Positions 1 to 8,113 of a stretch of 64,000 nt of DNA are shown one piece after another; within the stretch, counting starts at the first letter, position 1, and each line of letters opens with the position of its first letter. The stretch is taken from assembly GCA_023416585.1 (NCBI GenBank), contig JAEZHM010000120.1, positions 14,305-78,304 on the forward strand. The letters are read 5' to 3'. Made by a program: the position numbers and the translations under genes. Below the pieces are notes generated by a model that was not told the origin of the DNA, ran no database searches, and saw only the letters and a list, made by a program, of their open reading frames with translations. The stretch comes from Bacillota bacterium. GTDB lineage: Bacteria; Bacillota; Clostridia; Christensenellales; Aristaeellaceae.

Positions 1-178
1 GCTGCCATAGCCTGTTTTCTGGTCGGATGGGTACCGCTTTGCACCTTATTTGGCCGTCTTTTATAGGGACAGAAAGAAACACGCGAACAAAAATAAGTGA
101 TTTCGCTTTTCTTACTGCCTGCCTACAGGTGGTCTTGGCGCATCCCCCAGGGTCGCTTTTCCTTTTAAAGCCCGTCAG
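1..178 (-). other. Open frame cut by the left window edge, unassigned
   Basis: A minus-strand frame stays open from just after a TAG at 179-181 to the window edge, giving about 59 codons with a basic N-terminal half and the stretch KDGQIRCKAVPIRPENRLW. I see no convincing ribosome binding site and no ATG near its beginning, and I do not recognise the family. It lies downstream of the sigma-like gene and its terminator, in the same orientation. It could be the N-terminal part of a gene continuing outside the window, or a chance frame. Confidence 0.3.
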
Positions 179-237
179 CTAACGTATTCAGGTCATCGGA
201 TATGAAGTTGTCAAGGAACCAAGAGGGGAATAGAAAA

Positions 238-273
238 ACCCCCTCACTACTAATCCGGTTTCGTGAGGGGGTT
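238..273 (-). terminator. Hairpin terminator after the first sigma-like gene
   Basis: Perfect 11-bp arms (AACCCCCTCAC at 238-248 and its complement at 263-273) enclose a 14-base loop. On the minus strand the hairpin is followed by a T-rich run. It lies about 15 bases past the stop of the sigma-like gene. The same hairpin, with one change, follows the second sigma-like gene. Confidence 0.8.
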
Positions 274-288
274 GGACCAAATTATTTT

Positions 289-708
289 TTATTTTTCCAT
301 AAGTTTTTTCAATCGAGACAGTATCCGGTTCTTCCTATTATGGATTGTCATGCGGGGAATACCTGTTTCCGCAGCCATCTGATGCTCGCTTTTATTCTGA
401 AAAAACAGAGTAAAAATCAGCTCCTGTTCCTCTTTAGAAAGCTGGGCAAGACACTGATGGAGTTTTTCAGCAATCAGCTTGTCCATGACAACATCCTCCA
501 GAGGAAGAGAAATGAAGTCTGGAATCGCATCTTCTCCATTGATTTCTTTGGTATCTAAAGCGCTGTAGTGAAATACGCCATGTGCTTTATCCTTTTCCTC
601 CAGATGAAGCTCCCGGCGTTTCATACGGTAATAGATGTAATATACTTCCTCGCTAACCGGTACAAGCTGACCCTGTACCTTAATCTGATATTCTTTTTTT
701 TCTGCCAT
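289..708 (-). CDS. Sigma-70 region 4-like DNA-binding protein, copy 1
   Basis: This 139-residue protein belongs to a family common in clostridial conjugative elements that resembles the C-terminal part of sigma factors. Residues about 75-139 form a helix-turn-helix region (an acidic helix with LSKEEQELIF, then a recognition helix near GIPRMTIHNRKNRIL). No region 2 is present, so it is more likely an activator or sigma-like regulator than a full sigma factor. The ATG at 708 is preceded by GGAGG at 718-722, which lies inside a long inverted repeat. A c-di-GMP riboswitch lies about 400 bases upstream on the same strand. A second copy is at 13471-13890; the two proteins are close through the first two thirds and diverge in the helix-turn-helix. 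The target promoters are unknown. Confidence 0.75.
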   Translation of the reverse strand: MAEKKEYQIKVQGQLVPVSEEVYYIYYRMKRRELHLEEKDKAHGVFHYSALDTKEINGEDAIPDFISLPLEDVVMDKLIAEKLHQCLAQLSKEEQELIFTLFFQNKSEHQMAAETGIPRMTIHNRKNRILSRLKKLMEK

Positions 709-717
709 ATGGCTTGT

Positions 718-765
718 CCTCCGTTTCTGAATTTTGATAGTGAATCAAAATGTCAGAAGCGGAGG
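718..765 (-). promoter_or_regulatory. Inverted repeat covering the ribosome binding site, copy 1
   Basis: Arms at 718-737 and 745-765 pair over about 20 bases with one mismatch and one bulge. The 718-722 arm contains the GGAGG used by the sigma-like gene. In RNA the hairpin would bury the site, so translation probably needs the structure to open. The same structure precedes the second sigma-like gene. Confidence 0.65.
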
Positions 766-1119
766 GGAACGGCAGCGTGGTTCGATAATCAGATGACTGC
801 CCAGCTCTATATTTGGGTTAAATTGGAAAATAAACAGTTTTTTTGTCGAAAAAAATAAGCCAGCACTTCGCCCTTGGCAAAATACTGACTTTTTTAGAAA
901 ATCACTATGAAATTGTATAAATGGAGTGCCGTATGTACGTCTAGCTTCGTCTTTATTTCGACCTCCAAAAAGGATAGAAACAGGGTATACACATCAGAGA
1001 GCCTCTTTCGCCAGAGCACATAGCGAAAGCCGATACCTCGATATCCTGATTTATCAGTCAAAAGCCGTAAAGATAACAAGAACCTACCCTTTATGTAAAA
1101 GGGCAGGCTCCGCACGGTT
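766..1119 (-). other. Untranslated leader between riboswitch and sigma-like gene, copy 1
   Basis: I see no gene with a ribosome binding site here. The stretch is conserved in the second copy (about 13948-14301). It begins, on the minus strand, with a hairpin near 1081-1110 (GCCTGCCCTTT against AAAGGGTAGG) directly after the aptamer. That hairpin may be the expression platform, although no clean T-run follows it. The rest is unassigned. Confidence 0.45.
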
Positions 1120-1203
1120 TTTGGCAGCCAGACTATCATAGCGCGTAAGCGCCTTAGATCCTCAGCTTTGCGTCCCCAACTTTCGATGGGTTTGCCCTTG
1201 AGT
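1120..1203 (-). ncRNA. Cyclic-di-GMP class I (GEMM-I) riboswitch, copy 1
   Basis: On the minus strand the conserved core reads AGGGCAAACC, a stem closed by a GAAA loop, GGGACGCAAAGC, then GGATCTAAGG, a GCGC hairpin and a closing segment ending GGCTGCC. These are the diagnostic blocks of the GEMM-I aptamer that binds c-di-GMP. The copy at 14302-14383 has compensating changes in the first stem (CCATCGAAAGTTGG here, CCCGGTTAAAGCCGGG there), which supports a functional RNA. It lies downstream of a small cell-wall-binding remnant and upstream of the sigma-like gene, its most likely target. Confidence 0.85.
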
Positions 1204-1264
1204 CTATTATTATGTTAAGGTTATTTTATTTTCCTAATAACGCTTTGATCCACCTCGTAACCGT

Positions 1265-1348
1265 CTACCTTAGTACTTCGGGCAAGGCACCGTCGGCGTT
1301 GAAGTAATACCACTTGCCGTCAATATCCAGCCACTTGCAGGATACCAT
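1265..1348 (-). pseudogene. Remnant of a cell-wall/choline-binding repeat protein, copy 1
   Basis: A 27-codon frame encodes one aromatic-rich unit, WLDIDGKWYYFNADGAL, typical of the cell-wall-binding (choline/glucan-binding) repeats found at the C-terminus of phage and ICE lysins. It starts at an ATG with AAGGAGG four bases upstream and stops at TAG. It is far too short to be a lysin, so it is most likely the 3' relic of a larger gene. The second module carries the same relic at 14404-14560 with a longer tail. The intact ribosome binding site is odd and may be accidental. Confidence 0.6.
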
Positions 1349-1385
1349 CAGACCTCCTTAGGTGATATAATAGTTCTTTTTCTCA

Positions 1386-2450
1386 TCATCGCTGTCTATG
1401 TATTGCATTTCCATTTTCTTTATCAAATAAATGGATTTTATTGATTTCTATATAAACAGGCACTTGCCCAGATATGTTTTTAGCTCTTGAACTATCCATT
1501 CGGGCAAGCAGCATTTGTTGTCCGCAATTAAGAGTGACAAAAGAATCTGCGCCGTGCATTTCGACTGCTTCCACCGTTGCATAATTCCGGTTCATGTTAT
1601 TTGTAATATGAACATCCTCACAACGCACGCCCAAAACAGCAACCCGTGCATTAACATTCAAAATAGGCGCAACAATCTCACAATCACCCCATTTTAGGGT
1701 GTTTCCTTGGATTTCAACATCAATAAAACTCATAGCTGGTGTACCGATAAACCCTGCAACAAACATATTGGCAGGGCTATTATACAAGTTCTCTGGAGTG
1801 TCCGCTTGCATTATAACGCCATCTTTCATAACGACAATTCTATCACCCAAGGTCATAGCTTCGGTTTGGTCATGCGTAACATATATAAATGTTGCTTGCA
1901 GACGCTTATGCAATTTTGCAATTTCAGCCCGCATTTGCACACGGAGTTTAGCATCCAAATTGGAAAGAGGTTCATCCATAAGAAAAACTTTGGGTTCGCG
2001 CACGATAGCTCGCCCCATTGCTACACGTTGTTTTTGCCCTCCCGAAAGTGCTTTGGGTTTTCGCTCTAATAGCTCTTCAAGCTCCAAAATTCTACTGACT
2101 TCAAAGACTTTTTTTCGTATTTCTGCTTTAGGCACTTTGCGCAAGTGTAATCCAAAAGCTATGTTGTCGTAAACCGTCATATGGGGATATAAGGCGTAAC
2201 TTTGAAAAACCATTGCTATGTCGCGATCTGCAGATGGCACATCGTTCATCTTTTCATCACCGATATAAAGCTCTCCTGCACTTATGCTCTCCAACCCCGC
2301 TATCATGCGGAGTGTTGTGGATTTTCCACAACCAGATGGCCCAACAAAAATAACGAACTCTTTGTCTTGTATTGCTAAATTAAAATCACGAACGGCAACA
2401 AACCCGTTATCATACGTTTTGTTTATGCCTGAAAGCTCCAATGATGCCAA
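1386..2450 (-). CDS. MsmK/UgpC-type ABC transporter ATPase
   Basis: This 354-residue ATPase energises an ABC importer of the carbohydrate uptake (CUT1) class. Walker A is GPSGCGKST, the signature is LSGGQKQR, Walker B is VFLMDEP and the switch histidine lies in YVTHDQTEA; a TOBE-like regulatory domain fills the last ~120 residues. I place the start at TTG 2450, because GGAGGTG lies six bases upstream and translation there gives MASLELSGINKTYDNG, the family N-terminus. The frame stays open further upstream but without a ribosome binding site. It is the last gene of the six-gene operon and overlaps the MacB-like gene by 41 bases. It probably serves the MalF/MalG pair; whether it also drives the HlyD/MacB pair is unknown. 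Confidence 0.9.
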   Translation of the reverse strand: MASLELSGINKTYDNGFVAVRDFNLAIQDKEFVIFVGPSGCGKSTTLRMIAGLESISAGELYIGDEKMNDVPSADRDIAMVFQSYALYPHMTVYDNIAFGLHLRKVPKAEIRKKVFEVSRILELEELLERKPKALSGGQKQRVAMGRAIVREPKVFLMDEPLSNLDAKLRVQMRAEIAKLHKRLQATFIYVTHDQTEAMTLGDRIVVMKDGVIMQADTPENLYNSPANMFVAGFIGTPAMSFIDVEIQGNTLKWGDCEIVAPILNVNARVAVLGVRCEDVHITNNMNRNYATVEAVEMHGADSFVTLNCGQQMLLARMDSSRAKNISGQVPVYIEINKIHLFDKENGNAIHRQR

Positions 2451-3432
2451 TACCAACACCTCCAATAAAAAATGCAAAAGCTGAATCTGAATATAGCGAA
2501 AGTTTCTGTAAAGCACTGATTTTTCCGCCAAATGCTAATGTCGATATGCCTTCTAGCGCATTGGCATATTTACTCCAACTTAGGAATATTTGCGCTGATT
2601 GTAGCATTGCATAAATTCCTATACCAATTCCCATTAAAGCACCAATCGCAAATAGCATGATTTTTCGCACTTCACACGATTTTATAACTTCGCCCAAATA
2701 TTCTTCTTTGTATAGTCTTTTGACTTTATGCACTGATTCCCCGATAACTTTTACACCTTTTATCGATAGAAAACTTGAAACCACTAATGCTATAAGCCAC
2801 CATGCAAGTGCGAATTTTGATTTAATAACTTTTGTAAATTCGCCTAAATTAGCTAAATAAAAACTATTCTGACTAACTCCTAAACTCTTCAAATTCGCAA
2901 GCGTTGCCTCCTCCGTTTCGATAACTTCTATAAAATTGGATATACTCGTATTGGTCAAAATCGCTGGAACATAAACTGCGGTTTCCTCTTTATTATCCTT
3001 GATAACCCCTACAATGACATACATTTCATTGTTCAGGCTAATTTTGTTACCAGCGATGTCAAAACTTCCAAAACTTTCCATCGCTAATGTTTCATTTAAC
3101 ACAGCTACTTTGCGTTTTTCTTGCTGAGCATTCAGCGTAAAAAAGCTGCCACTCGTCATTGCGTAACCCATAATGTCATTATAAAAATGGTTCGTTCCGA
3201 TTTGTCTAGCATCAATGTTGACGGCAGCCTTAACCCGAACTGTATCGACTATTTCGTATGTTAATTTAGCTTCTGTTTCATCAGCTTTTTCAATCGAAAC
3301 AGCTTCATTCACCTGCGGGCAAGCGAAAAACAAATTCTCGTTCCCTTGCGCATCCATCCCTAAAACAAGCAGGGTTATCAATGCTACCCCACAAATAGTT
3401 AAAGCAATTACAGTCAAATTAATCCTTTTCAA
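2410..3432 (-). CDS. MacB/FtsX-like membrane protein with extracytoplasmic core domain
   Basis: The roughly 340-residue protein has an N-terminal membrane segment (residues about 5-27), a large extracellular domain resembling the MacB periplasmic core, then three further membrane segments near residues 210-230, 260-280 and 318-335. This matches FtsX/MacB-type permeases of type VII ABC systems, which work mechanically with a membrane fusion partner. I prefer TTG 3432, behind GGTGGTGAT, over GTG 3444. It overlaps the HlyD-like gene upstream and the ATPase gene downstream. No dedicated MacB-type ATPase is present; the only ATPase in the operon is of the sugar-importer type. Confidence 0.7.
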   Translation of the reverse strand: MKRINLTVIALTICGVALITLLVLGMDAQGNENLFFACPQVNEAVSIEKADETEAKLTYEIVDTVRVKAAVNIDARQIGTNHFYNDIMGYAMTSGSFFTLNAQQEKRKVAVLNETLAMESFGSFDIAGNKISLNNEMYVIVGVIKDNKEETAVYVPAILTNTSISNFIEVIETEEATLANLKSLGVSQNSFYLANLGEFTKVIKSKFALAWWLIALVVSSFLSIKGVKVIGESVHKVKRLYKEEYLGEVIKSCEVRKIMLFAIGALMGIGIGIYAMLQSAQIFLSWSKYANALEGISTLAFGGKISALQKLSLYSDSAFAFFIGGVGIGIIGAFRHKQNV

Positions 3433-4666
3433 AGAAATCACCACCGTTTTTAAGAACTATCGTATCCCCCTCACTAAAAGGCTTATTGCTCGACAGAACT
3501 ACTGGCTCAAAAAAGCCTATATCATTTAATATAACTGTGTTCGTGTTGTCTGAATCGCCAATGTATATCGGCAATTTTTCAGTATAATACTCATCGCCCA
3601 ATACACCTTTCCTACTGCTGATTTTGTAAAGGAAGTAACCCGAGCTATCCTGCTGAATTGCTCCGTTGGGCACAAGTTTTTCTGTTTGTTTGCCCTCTTT
3701 TGAGAATGTTATGGAAAAGCTCTCGTTTGGAGTGATATTCCCATCGCTAACAGTGATACTAACCGCCTTTGTTTTTTCATCTGAAAGGATTTTGTCAACT
3801 ATCCCATCAAAAGAGTGGCTGGAGTTTGTGAGTTTGCAAGTGTCGCCAACCGCTACAAAACTGTTTTCAAGCGGTATGCTGCATTCAATCGTAAAATTTT
3901 CGCCTATACCTATCGTCATAACAGACTGGTTTGCTGTTACAATATCGCCTTTGTTAATGGCAATTTCGCCTACTATTCCAGCGGTTTCTGCTTTGATGTT
4001 CCCGTTGGTTGATAGAATGTCATTATATCGCGCAAGCTGAACGTCATTGTTTTTGAGGTCTAATTGCTTGCCTTTAATATCTTGATTGTATGTCAACATC
4101 AGATTTTTCAAATCCGCAACTAGCTTGTTATACTTGTCTATTGTGGATTTTAAATTATATTCCGCTGTTTCCCATTCCACCTGCGCTATTGCGCCTGCTT
4201 GATACAAACTATTCATGCGGTCGTAATTGTCCTGTGCTTTTTTTATCTCTTGTGCTTGCTCTGTTTTCAATGCTGTCAAGTCTGCGTTTGCTTTTCCGAT
4301 TTTTATATTTATATTTTCAATATCAAGGTCTAATTTGGCGCGGGCAATTTTCAATTCTTTGATTTTATTCATTTCATCATTATTAACAGATAGACGCACA
4401 AGCTCCTGCCCTTTGTAAACAGTTTCGCCTTCCTTAACTAGCACTTCCTCAACTTTTCCCGCAACTTCTATACAAACGGACTCTTTTTCTGCCCAATTTG
4501 CAATACCATTAGCAGTTTCCGTTTTGTTTAGTTTCCCGTTAAAAGGGATAGTTGCTGTGATTTGTGGCATGTTAAATGAATATATTGTTTTTGACAAAAA
4601 CAAACACAACACTAAAATTGCCAAAATTGTTATTCCTATTGCTTTAATGTTTAGATATTTGCTCAT
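3419..4666 (-). CDS. HlyD-family membrane fusion protein
   Basis: This 415-residue protein has one N-terminal membrane anchor (residues about 10-28), a biotinyl-lipoyl-like half (KVEEVLVKEGETVYKGQEL), a long coiled coil at about residues 100-215, the second lipoyl half (GIVGEIAINKGDIV) and a beta-barrel C-terminal region. Such proteins link an inner ABC permease to the cell exterior in efflux or peptide-handling systems. Its ATG at 4664-4666 abuts the MalG-like stop, so the genes are cotranscribed and probably translationally coupled. A membrane fusion protein inside a sugar-importer operon is unusual and suggests a composite transporter. Confidence 0.85.
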   Translation of the reverse strand: MSKYLNIKAIGITILAILVLCLFLSKTIYSFNMPQITATIPFNGKLNKTETANGIANWAEKESVCIEVAGKVEEVLVKEGETVYKGQELVRLSVNNDEMNKIKELKIARAKLDLDIENINIKIGKANADLTALKTEQAQEIKKAQDNYDRMNSLYQAGAIAQVEWETAEYNLKSTIDKYNKLVADLKNLMLTYNQDIKGKQLDLKNNDVQLARYNDILSTNGNIKAETAGIVGEIAINKGDIVTANQSVMTIGIGENFTIECSIPLENSFVAVGDTCKLTNSSHSFDGIVDKILSDEKTKAVSITVSDGNITPNESFSITFSKEGKQTEKLVPNGAIQQDSSGYFLYKISSRKGVLGDEYYTEKLPIYIGDSDNTNTVILNDIGFFEPVVLSSNKPFSEGDTIVLKNGGDFFEKD

Positions 4667-5518
4667 TTATTTTACTCCCGAAAGTTCTATGCCTTTTTCT
4701 AGATTCCGCTGCCCCATTGCTAAAAACCACAGTGGCAGAAACATAAACACACAACTTGCAGCAAAAATTAGTCCTATTCGTCCATCAGCAATTCTTGATA
4801 AAAACACCGAAAGCGGTTCCCTAAAATAGTCTTTTATAAACACAATAACTTGTTCAACCAAATTCCAATATTCGATGAACACCAGCATACTAAGTGCGGC
4901 GATACCTGATTTCATCTGAGGCAAGACGATGTAAATGAATATATACCAATCGCTCGCACCGTCAATTTTTGCCGCCTCGAAGTATTCTTTGGGTATCGCT
5001 TTCATGCTCTGCCTAAGCAAGAAAACTCCAAAGGGAGAAAAAATACCGGGAAGTATGATAGCAAGGTAACTCGTTTTTATATTCATCCAATCCGCAATTA
5101 TGTAATTGGGAACTAAAACAGCTTGGAGCGGCATCAGCATTACAATTATATAAACGAAAAAAATTTTCTCTTTGTGTTTCCACTTCCAAATTGTGAAGGC
5201 ATATGCACAAAGCAGGGATACCGCCGTATTGCCTAACACAACTGGCAAAGTGATTTTTATCGAGTTCATGAGCAAAACAATAAATGTAGGCTGTTCAAAT
5301 AAAACAGCTATATATTGGCTAAGTGTAACACTTGCCGGAATCAACACGAAATTAACAAATTTTTGTGTGACTCCCCCTACTACATCAAAAGTTGATAACT
5401 TTGTGGTATAGTTAAGCGCAATTTCTGCTTCACTTATAAACGAATTTGTAATAGTTATAAGCAGAGGCAGAATGAATATAACGCTTAAAACCATTAAAAT
5501 TGCATAGCTCTTCTTCAT
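4667..5518 (-). CDS. MalG-type ABC permease
   Basis: The 283-residue permease has six hydrophobic segments and the EAA-loop motif EYFEAAKIDGASDWYIF that docks to the ATPase. It belongs to the CUT1 sugar-permease family and should pair with the MalF-type protein encoded just upstream (ATGA overlap at 5515-5518). The substrate cannot be deduced from sequence. Length and motif are normal for the family. Confidence 0.9.
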   Translation of the reverse strand: MKKSYAILMVLSVIFILPLLITITNSFISEAEIALNYTTKLSTFDVVGGVTQKFVNFVLIPASVTLSQYIAVLFEQPTFIVLLMNSIKITLPVVLGNTAVSLLCAYAFTIWKWKHKEKIFFVYIIVMLMPLQAVLVPNYIIADWMNIKTSYLAIILPGIFSPFGVFLLRQSMKAIPKEYFEAAKIDGASDWYIFIYIVLPQMKSGIAALSMLVFIEYWNLVEQVIVFIKDYFREPLSVFLSRIADGRIGLIFAASCVFMFLPLWFLAMGQRNLEKGIELSGVK

Positions 5519-6360
5519 GCAGCAACCCTCCGCTCTATCTTAAATAACCCCATAGTTATAAATGTTATCGCTATCACCAAAACTGTCGTTGCCGTGGTGA
5601 GTTTCTGATAATTTAGCGAACTGAACATATTGTTCATAAAGTGTTGCAACATATAAATGCTCTCATGCGGATAGTCGCCGGTAATTAAATATATTTCCTT
5701 AAACACCTTAAACGAGTTAATGATAGACATCAATGTGGTAAGCACGAACGTGGGCACGAGATAAGGGAGTGTAATAAACTTAAAACTCTGCCACTTACTC
5801 GCGCCGTCCATGCTTGCCGCTTCGTAATAATCTTTAGGTATTGTACTTATTCCTGAAATCAATAACACTATGTTGTATCCTAGATTCTTCCATATAAAAA
5901 TCAGAACTATAACGAATAACGCCCAACCCGTTTCCAACCAATGTATTGCCGATCCACCCAAATTCACTATTATCCCATTTATAAAGCCATCGTTTGCAAA
6001 CATCATTTTCCAAAAGAACACCATCGACCCCGAGGGTATCACAAGCGGGATAAGGAACACGAGCGTGAATAACTGCTTATATCGTTTCACATTGTTTATC
6101 ACCATACTGATTCCAAGCGAACATAGTATATTGAGTGGTACGCAGAGCCCCATAAAAATTGTCGTGTTTCGGAGCGCCTTCTGGTAGGAAGAGTTTTGGA
6201 ATAAGCTTATAAAATTTTGAAACCATACGAACTGCCCGCCTACTGGCTTATCCAAAAATGCGTAGCCCAGCGAGATAATAAAAGGGAAGATGAAGAAGAT
6301 TATAAAGCCTATCGCACTCGGAAGTATAAACCATATTGCTTGGTCTTTGACTTTCTTCAT
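5515..6360 (-). CDS. MalF-type ABC permease
   Basis: This 281-residue membrane protein has about six transmembrane helices and the EAA motif YYEAASMDGASKWQSFKFI. With the MalG-like protein it would form the translocation channel for whatever the upstream lipoprotein binds. It is short for a MalF because it lacks the large periplasmic loop, as is usual in Gram-positive versions. It begins 16 bases after the solute-binding gene stops and is clearly in the same operon. Confidence 0.9.
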   Translation of the reverse strand: MKKVKDQAIWFILPSAIGFIIFFIFPFIISLGYAFLDKPVGGQFVWFQNFISLFQNSSYQKALRNTTIFMGLCVPLNILCSLGISMVINNVKRYKQLFTLVFLIPLVIPSGSMVFFWKMMFANDGFINGIIVNLGGSAIHWLETGWALFVIVLIFIWKNLGYNIVLLISGISTIPKDYYEAASMDGASKWQSFKFITLPYLVPTFVLTTLMSIINSFKVFKEIYLITGDYPHESIYMLQHFMNNMFSSLNYQKLTTATTVLVIAITFITMGLFKIERRVAA

Positions 6361-6376
6361 AAGCCCTTATTCACCT

Positions 6377-7897
6377 CTATTCGTTTAAATATAACTCCAC
6401 TTTGCTTTGAAGCGTTTTTGCAACCTCATCGGCTGTTTTTTCACCCGTGAAGAAGTTTTTTACCTCCGTTATTACCATATTGTCTATTTTTTCATCGTGA
6501 ACATCATATTTGTTCAACAATTTTGTGAACTTATCCAGCGTTTCCATGTAATTACCCAATGCCTGCTGCTGCTCGGGCGTCAATTCTTTCGATACTTCTT
6601 GCTCATTGCCTGCAAGTCCACTTGCTGCCGCACGCTTTTGCATCGCCTCACCGGTTATAAGCATAGATGCTATTTTTCCCTTTGCATTGTTGTTTATTGG
6701 GATACTGTTTGGAGAACCCAAGCCACTTGACTGCATTTCGTCACTTGCTAAAAATTTTACAAACTCCCATGCTGTGCGTTTATTCTTTGAATTTGAATTT
6801 ATGCCATAGCTTTGAGCGTATGAGAAATGAACCTCACCTTTATCATTTGATACCAACCCCGCTATTTCGTCATTTTCCGAACTGCCACTGATACCAGCTT
6901 GTCGCATAATGCTCATTTTTGTGCCTAAATTTCGTGTAAATTGATTAACGAGATTAAAATTGGAGTTAAACTTCGCAAAGTATTTTTCTGCATTATCAGC
7001 TGCGAATTTATCAAGGCTATTTTCACGCGATGCCTCCTTATCTGTCACATTTGCAGGGTTAATATACCCGCTGTCCTCATAGCTTTTTACGGTTTCCAGT
7101 AATTTCGCAAACTCACCGCTAGTGAAATCTACCTTTTTATTTATAATGTCCACAAAATTTGTATAGTCTAATGAATATACCTTTTCAAAGAAACTGGCTC
7201 CTTCTTGAGAAGAGTATGCACTTTGGCCGAAAATTTTGTTATCTGTACTTGCAGATGCATCCTCTGCAGCATTTATCACATCTTTATATGTAAGTTTATC
7301 CTGAGTTGGGAAGTCAGCCATAAGCGAACTATCATAAGCGAAATAGTCAAAGGTATAGTCCATTGGGAAAATATACTGTCCGCCTTTATAGGCAATTGCA
7401 TCTAAAACATTTCCAGTGTAATCGGCTTTATTGTAGTCGGGGTCATTTTGTTCGAAGTTGTTCAAATCTTCTAGTTGACCATTATTGGCATATTTATAAT
7501 AGGGCAAGACATCCATAGCAAGAATGTCTGCTCCACCGCCGCTCATTATTTCTGTGTTTACCTTGCTCACATAATCGTCTTTCGCTTGTTGGTCATTGTC
7601 GCTGGTTGTTACCACCGCCAAAGTTTTACCGCCATCTTGCTGAGTTTTCACTTCGGGCATAGCTCCTACGCTCTCTACATTAACCTTTGTACCGGGATAT
7701 TTTTCTTCAAATAGATTTGCCGCTTTCTCTAAATAGCTTTTGTATGTTGTGCTGTCGTAACAAGAAACTGTTATCTCGCCTGATACATCGCTATCCATAA
7801 TTTTCTTGTAGTCTGTCACCGTTTTAGTACCACAACCAGCAAGCGTGGTTAATGCAATGGTAGCGACCAGCAGACCACTAACAACTGTTTTTTTCAT
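6377..7897 (-). CDS. Extracellular solute-binding lipoprotein
   Basis: The 506-residue protein begins with a lipoprotein signal (MKKTVVSGLLVATIALTTLAGC); the lipobox LAGC marks acylation at the cysteine. The body resembles family 1 (sugar-type) solute-binding proteins: EITVSCYDS near the mature start, a central region with DILAMDVLPYYKYANNGQLEDL, and a C-terminal WEFVKFLASDEMQ block. I take ATG 7897 with AGGAGG seven bases upstream; the frame stays open further upstream without a ribosome binding site. It is the first gene of the six-gene operon, and its promoter carries the repeat element shared with the divergent regulator. The ligand is unknown: a sugar is likely by family, but the HlyD/MacB neighbours also allow a peptide or antibiotic. 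Confidence 0.88.
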   Translation of the reverse strand: MKKTVVSGLLVATIALTTLAGCGTKTVTDYKKIMDSDVSGEITVSCYDSTTYKSYLEKAANLFEEKYPGTKVNVESVGAMPEVKTQQDGGKTLAVVTTSDNDQQAKDDYVSKVNTEIMSGGGADILAMDVLPYYKYANNGQLEDLNNFEQNDPDYNKADYTGNVLDAIAYKGGQYIFPMDYTFDYFAYDSSLMADFPTQDKLTYKDVINAAEDASASTDNKIFGQSAYSSQEGASFFEKVYSLDYTNFVDIINKKVDFTSGEFAKLLETVKSYEDSGYINPANVTDKEASRENSLDKFAADNAEKYFAKFNSNFNLVNQFTRNLGTKMSIMRQAGISGSSENDEIAGLVSNDKGEVHFSYAQSYGINSNSKNKRTAWEFVKFLASDEMQSSGLGSPNSIPINNNAKGKIASMLITGEAMQKRAAASGLAGNEQEVSKELTPEQQQALGNYMETLDKFTKLLNKYDVHDEKIDNMVITEVKNFFTGEKTADEVAKTLQSKVELYLNE

Positions 7898-7946
7898 AGT
7901 TAAACCTCCTAAGCCTGGATAGTAACAATTTATATTTTGTGACCAT

Positions 7947-8094
7947 ATTCTACCAGGCAAATCTAACTCCAATCTAACTTTTGCCAAAAAATTCGATGCT
8001 GTCCTGAGATTATGTTATGACACTTGTTTTAAAGCAAATTATTGCTTATATTAATATCATAAATTAGATTAGAGTTAGATTCGCATATTATAAT
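7947..8094. promoter_or_regulatory. Divergent promoters with matching response-regulator direct repeats
   Basis: The sequence TTAGATTRGAGTTAGATT, two TTAGATT units spaced 11 bp, occurs once toward each gene set: 8064-8081 on plus and 7960-7977 on minus. In both cases the repeat is followed after exactly seven bases by a -10 hexamer (TATAAT at 8089-8094 on plus, TAGAAT at 7952-7947 on minus). This is the layout of promoters activated by an OmpR-type regulator, so the adjacent two-component system very likely controls both its own genes and the transporter operon. Confidence 0.75.
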
Positions 8095-8113
8095 GTAGTC
8101 GGAGGTGATTACT

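Noticed and set aside
202..558. Plus-strand open frame of 118 codons
   Set aside because: Antisense to the sigma-like gene and its terminator; no ribosome binding site and no family resemblance.
894..1139. Minus-strand frame of 81 codons after the riboswitch
   Set aside because: Lies in the structured leader, begins inside the aptamer, and is not kept as a frame in the second module copy.
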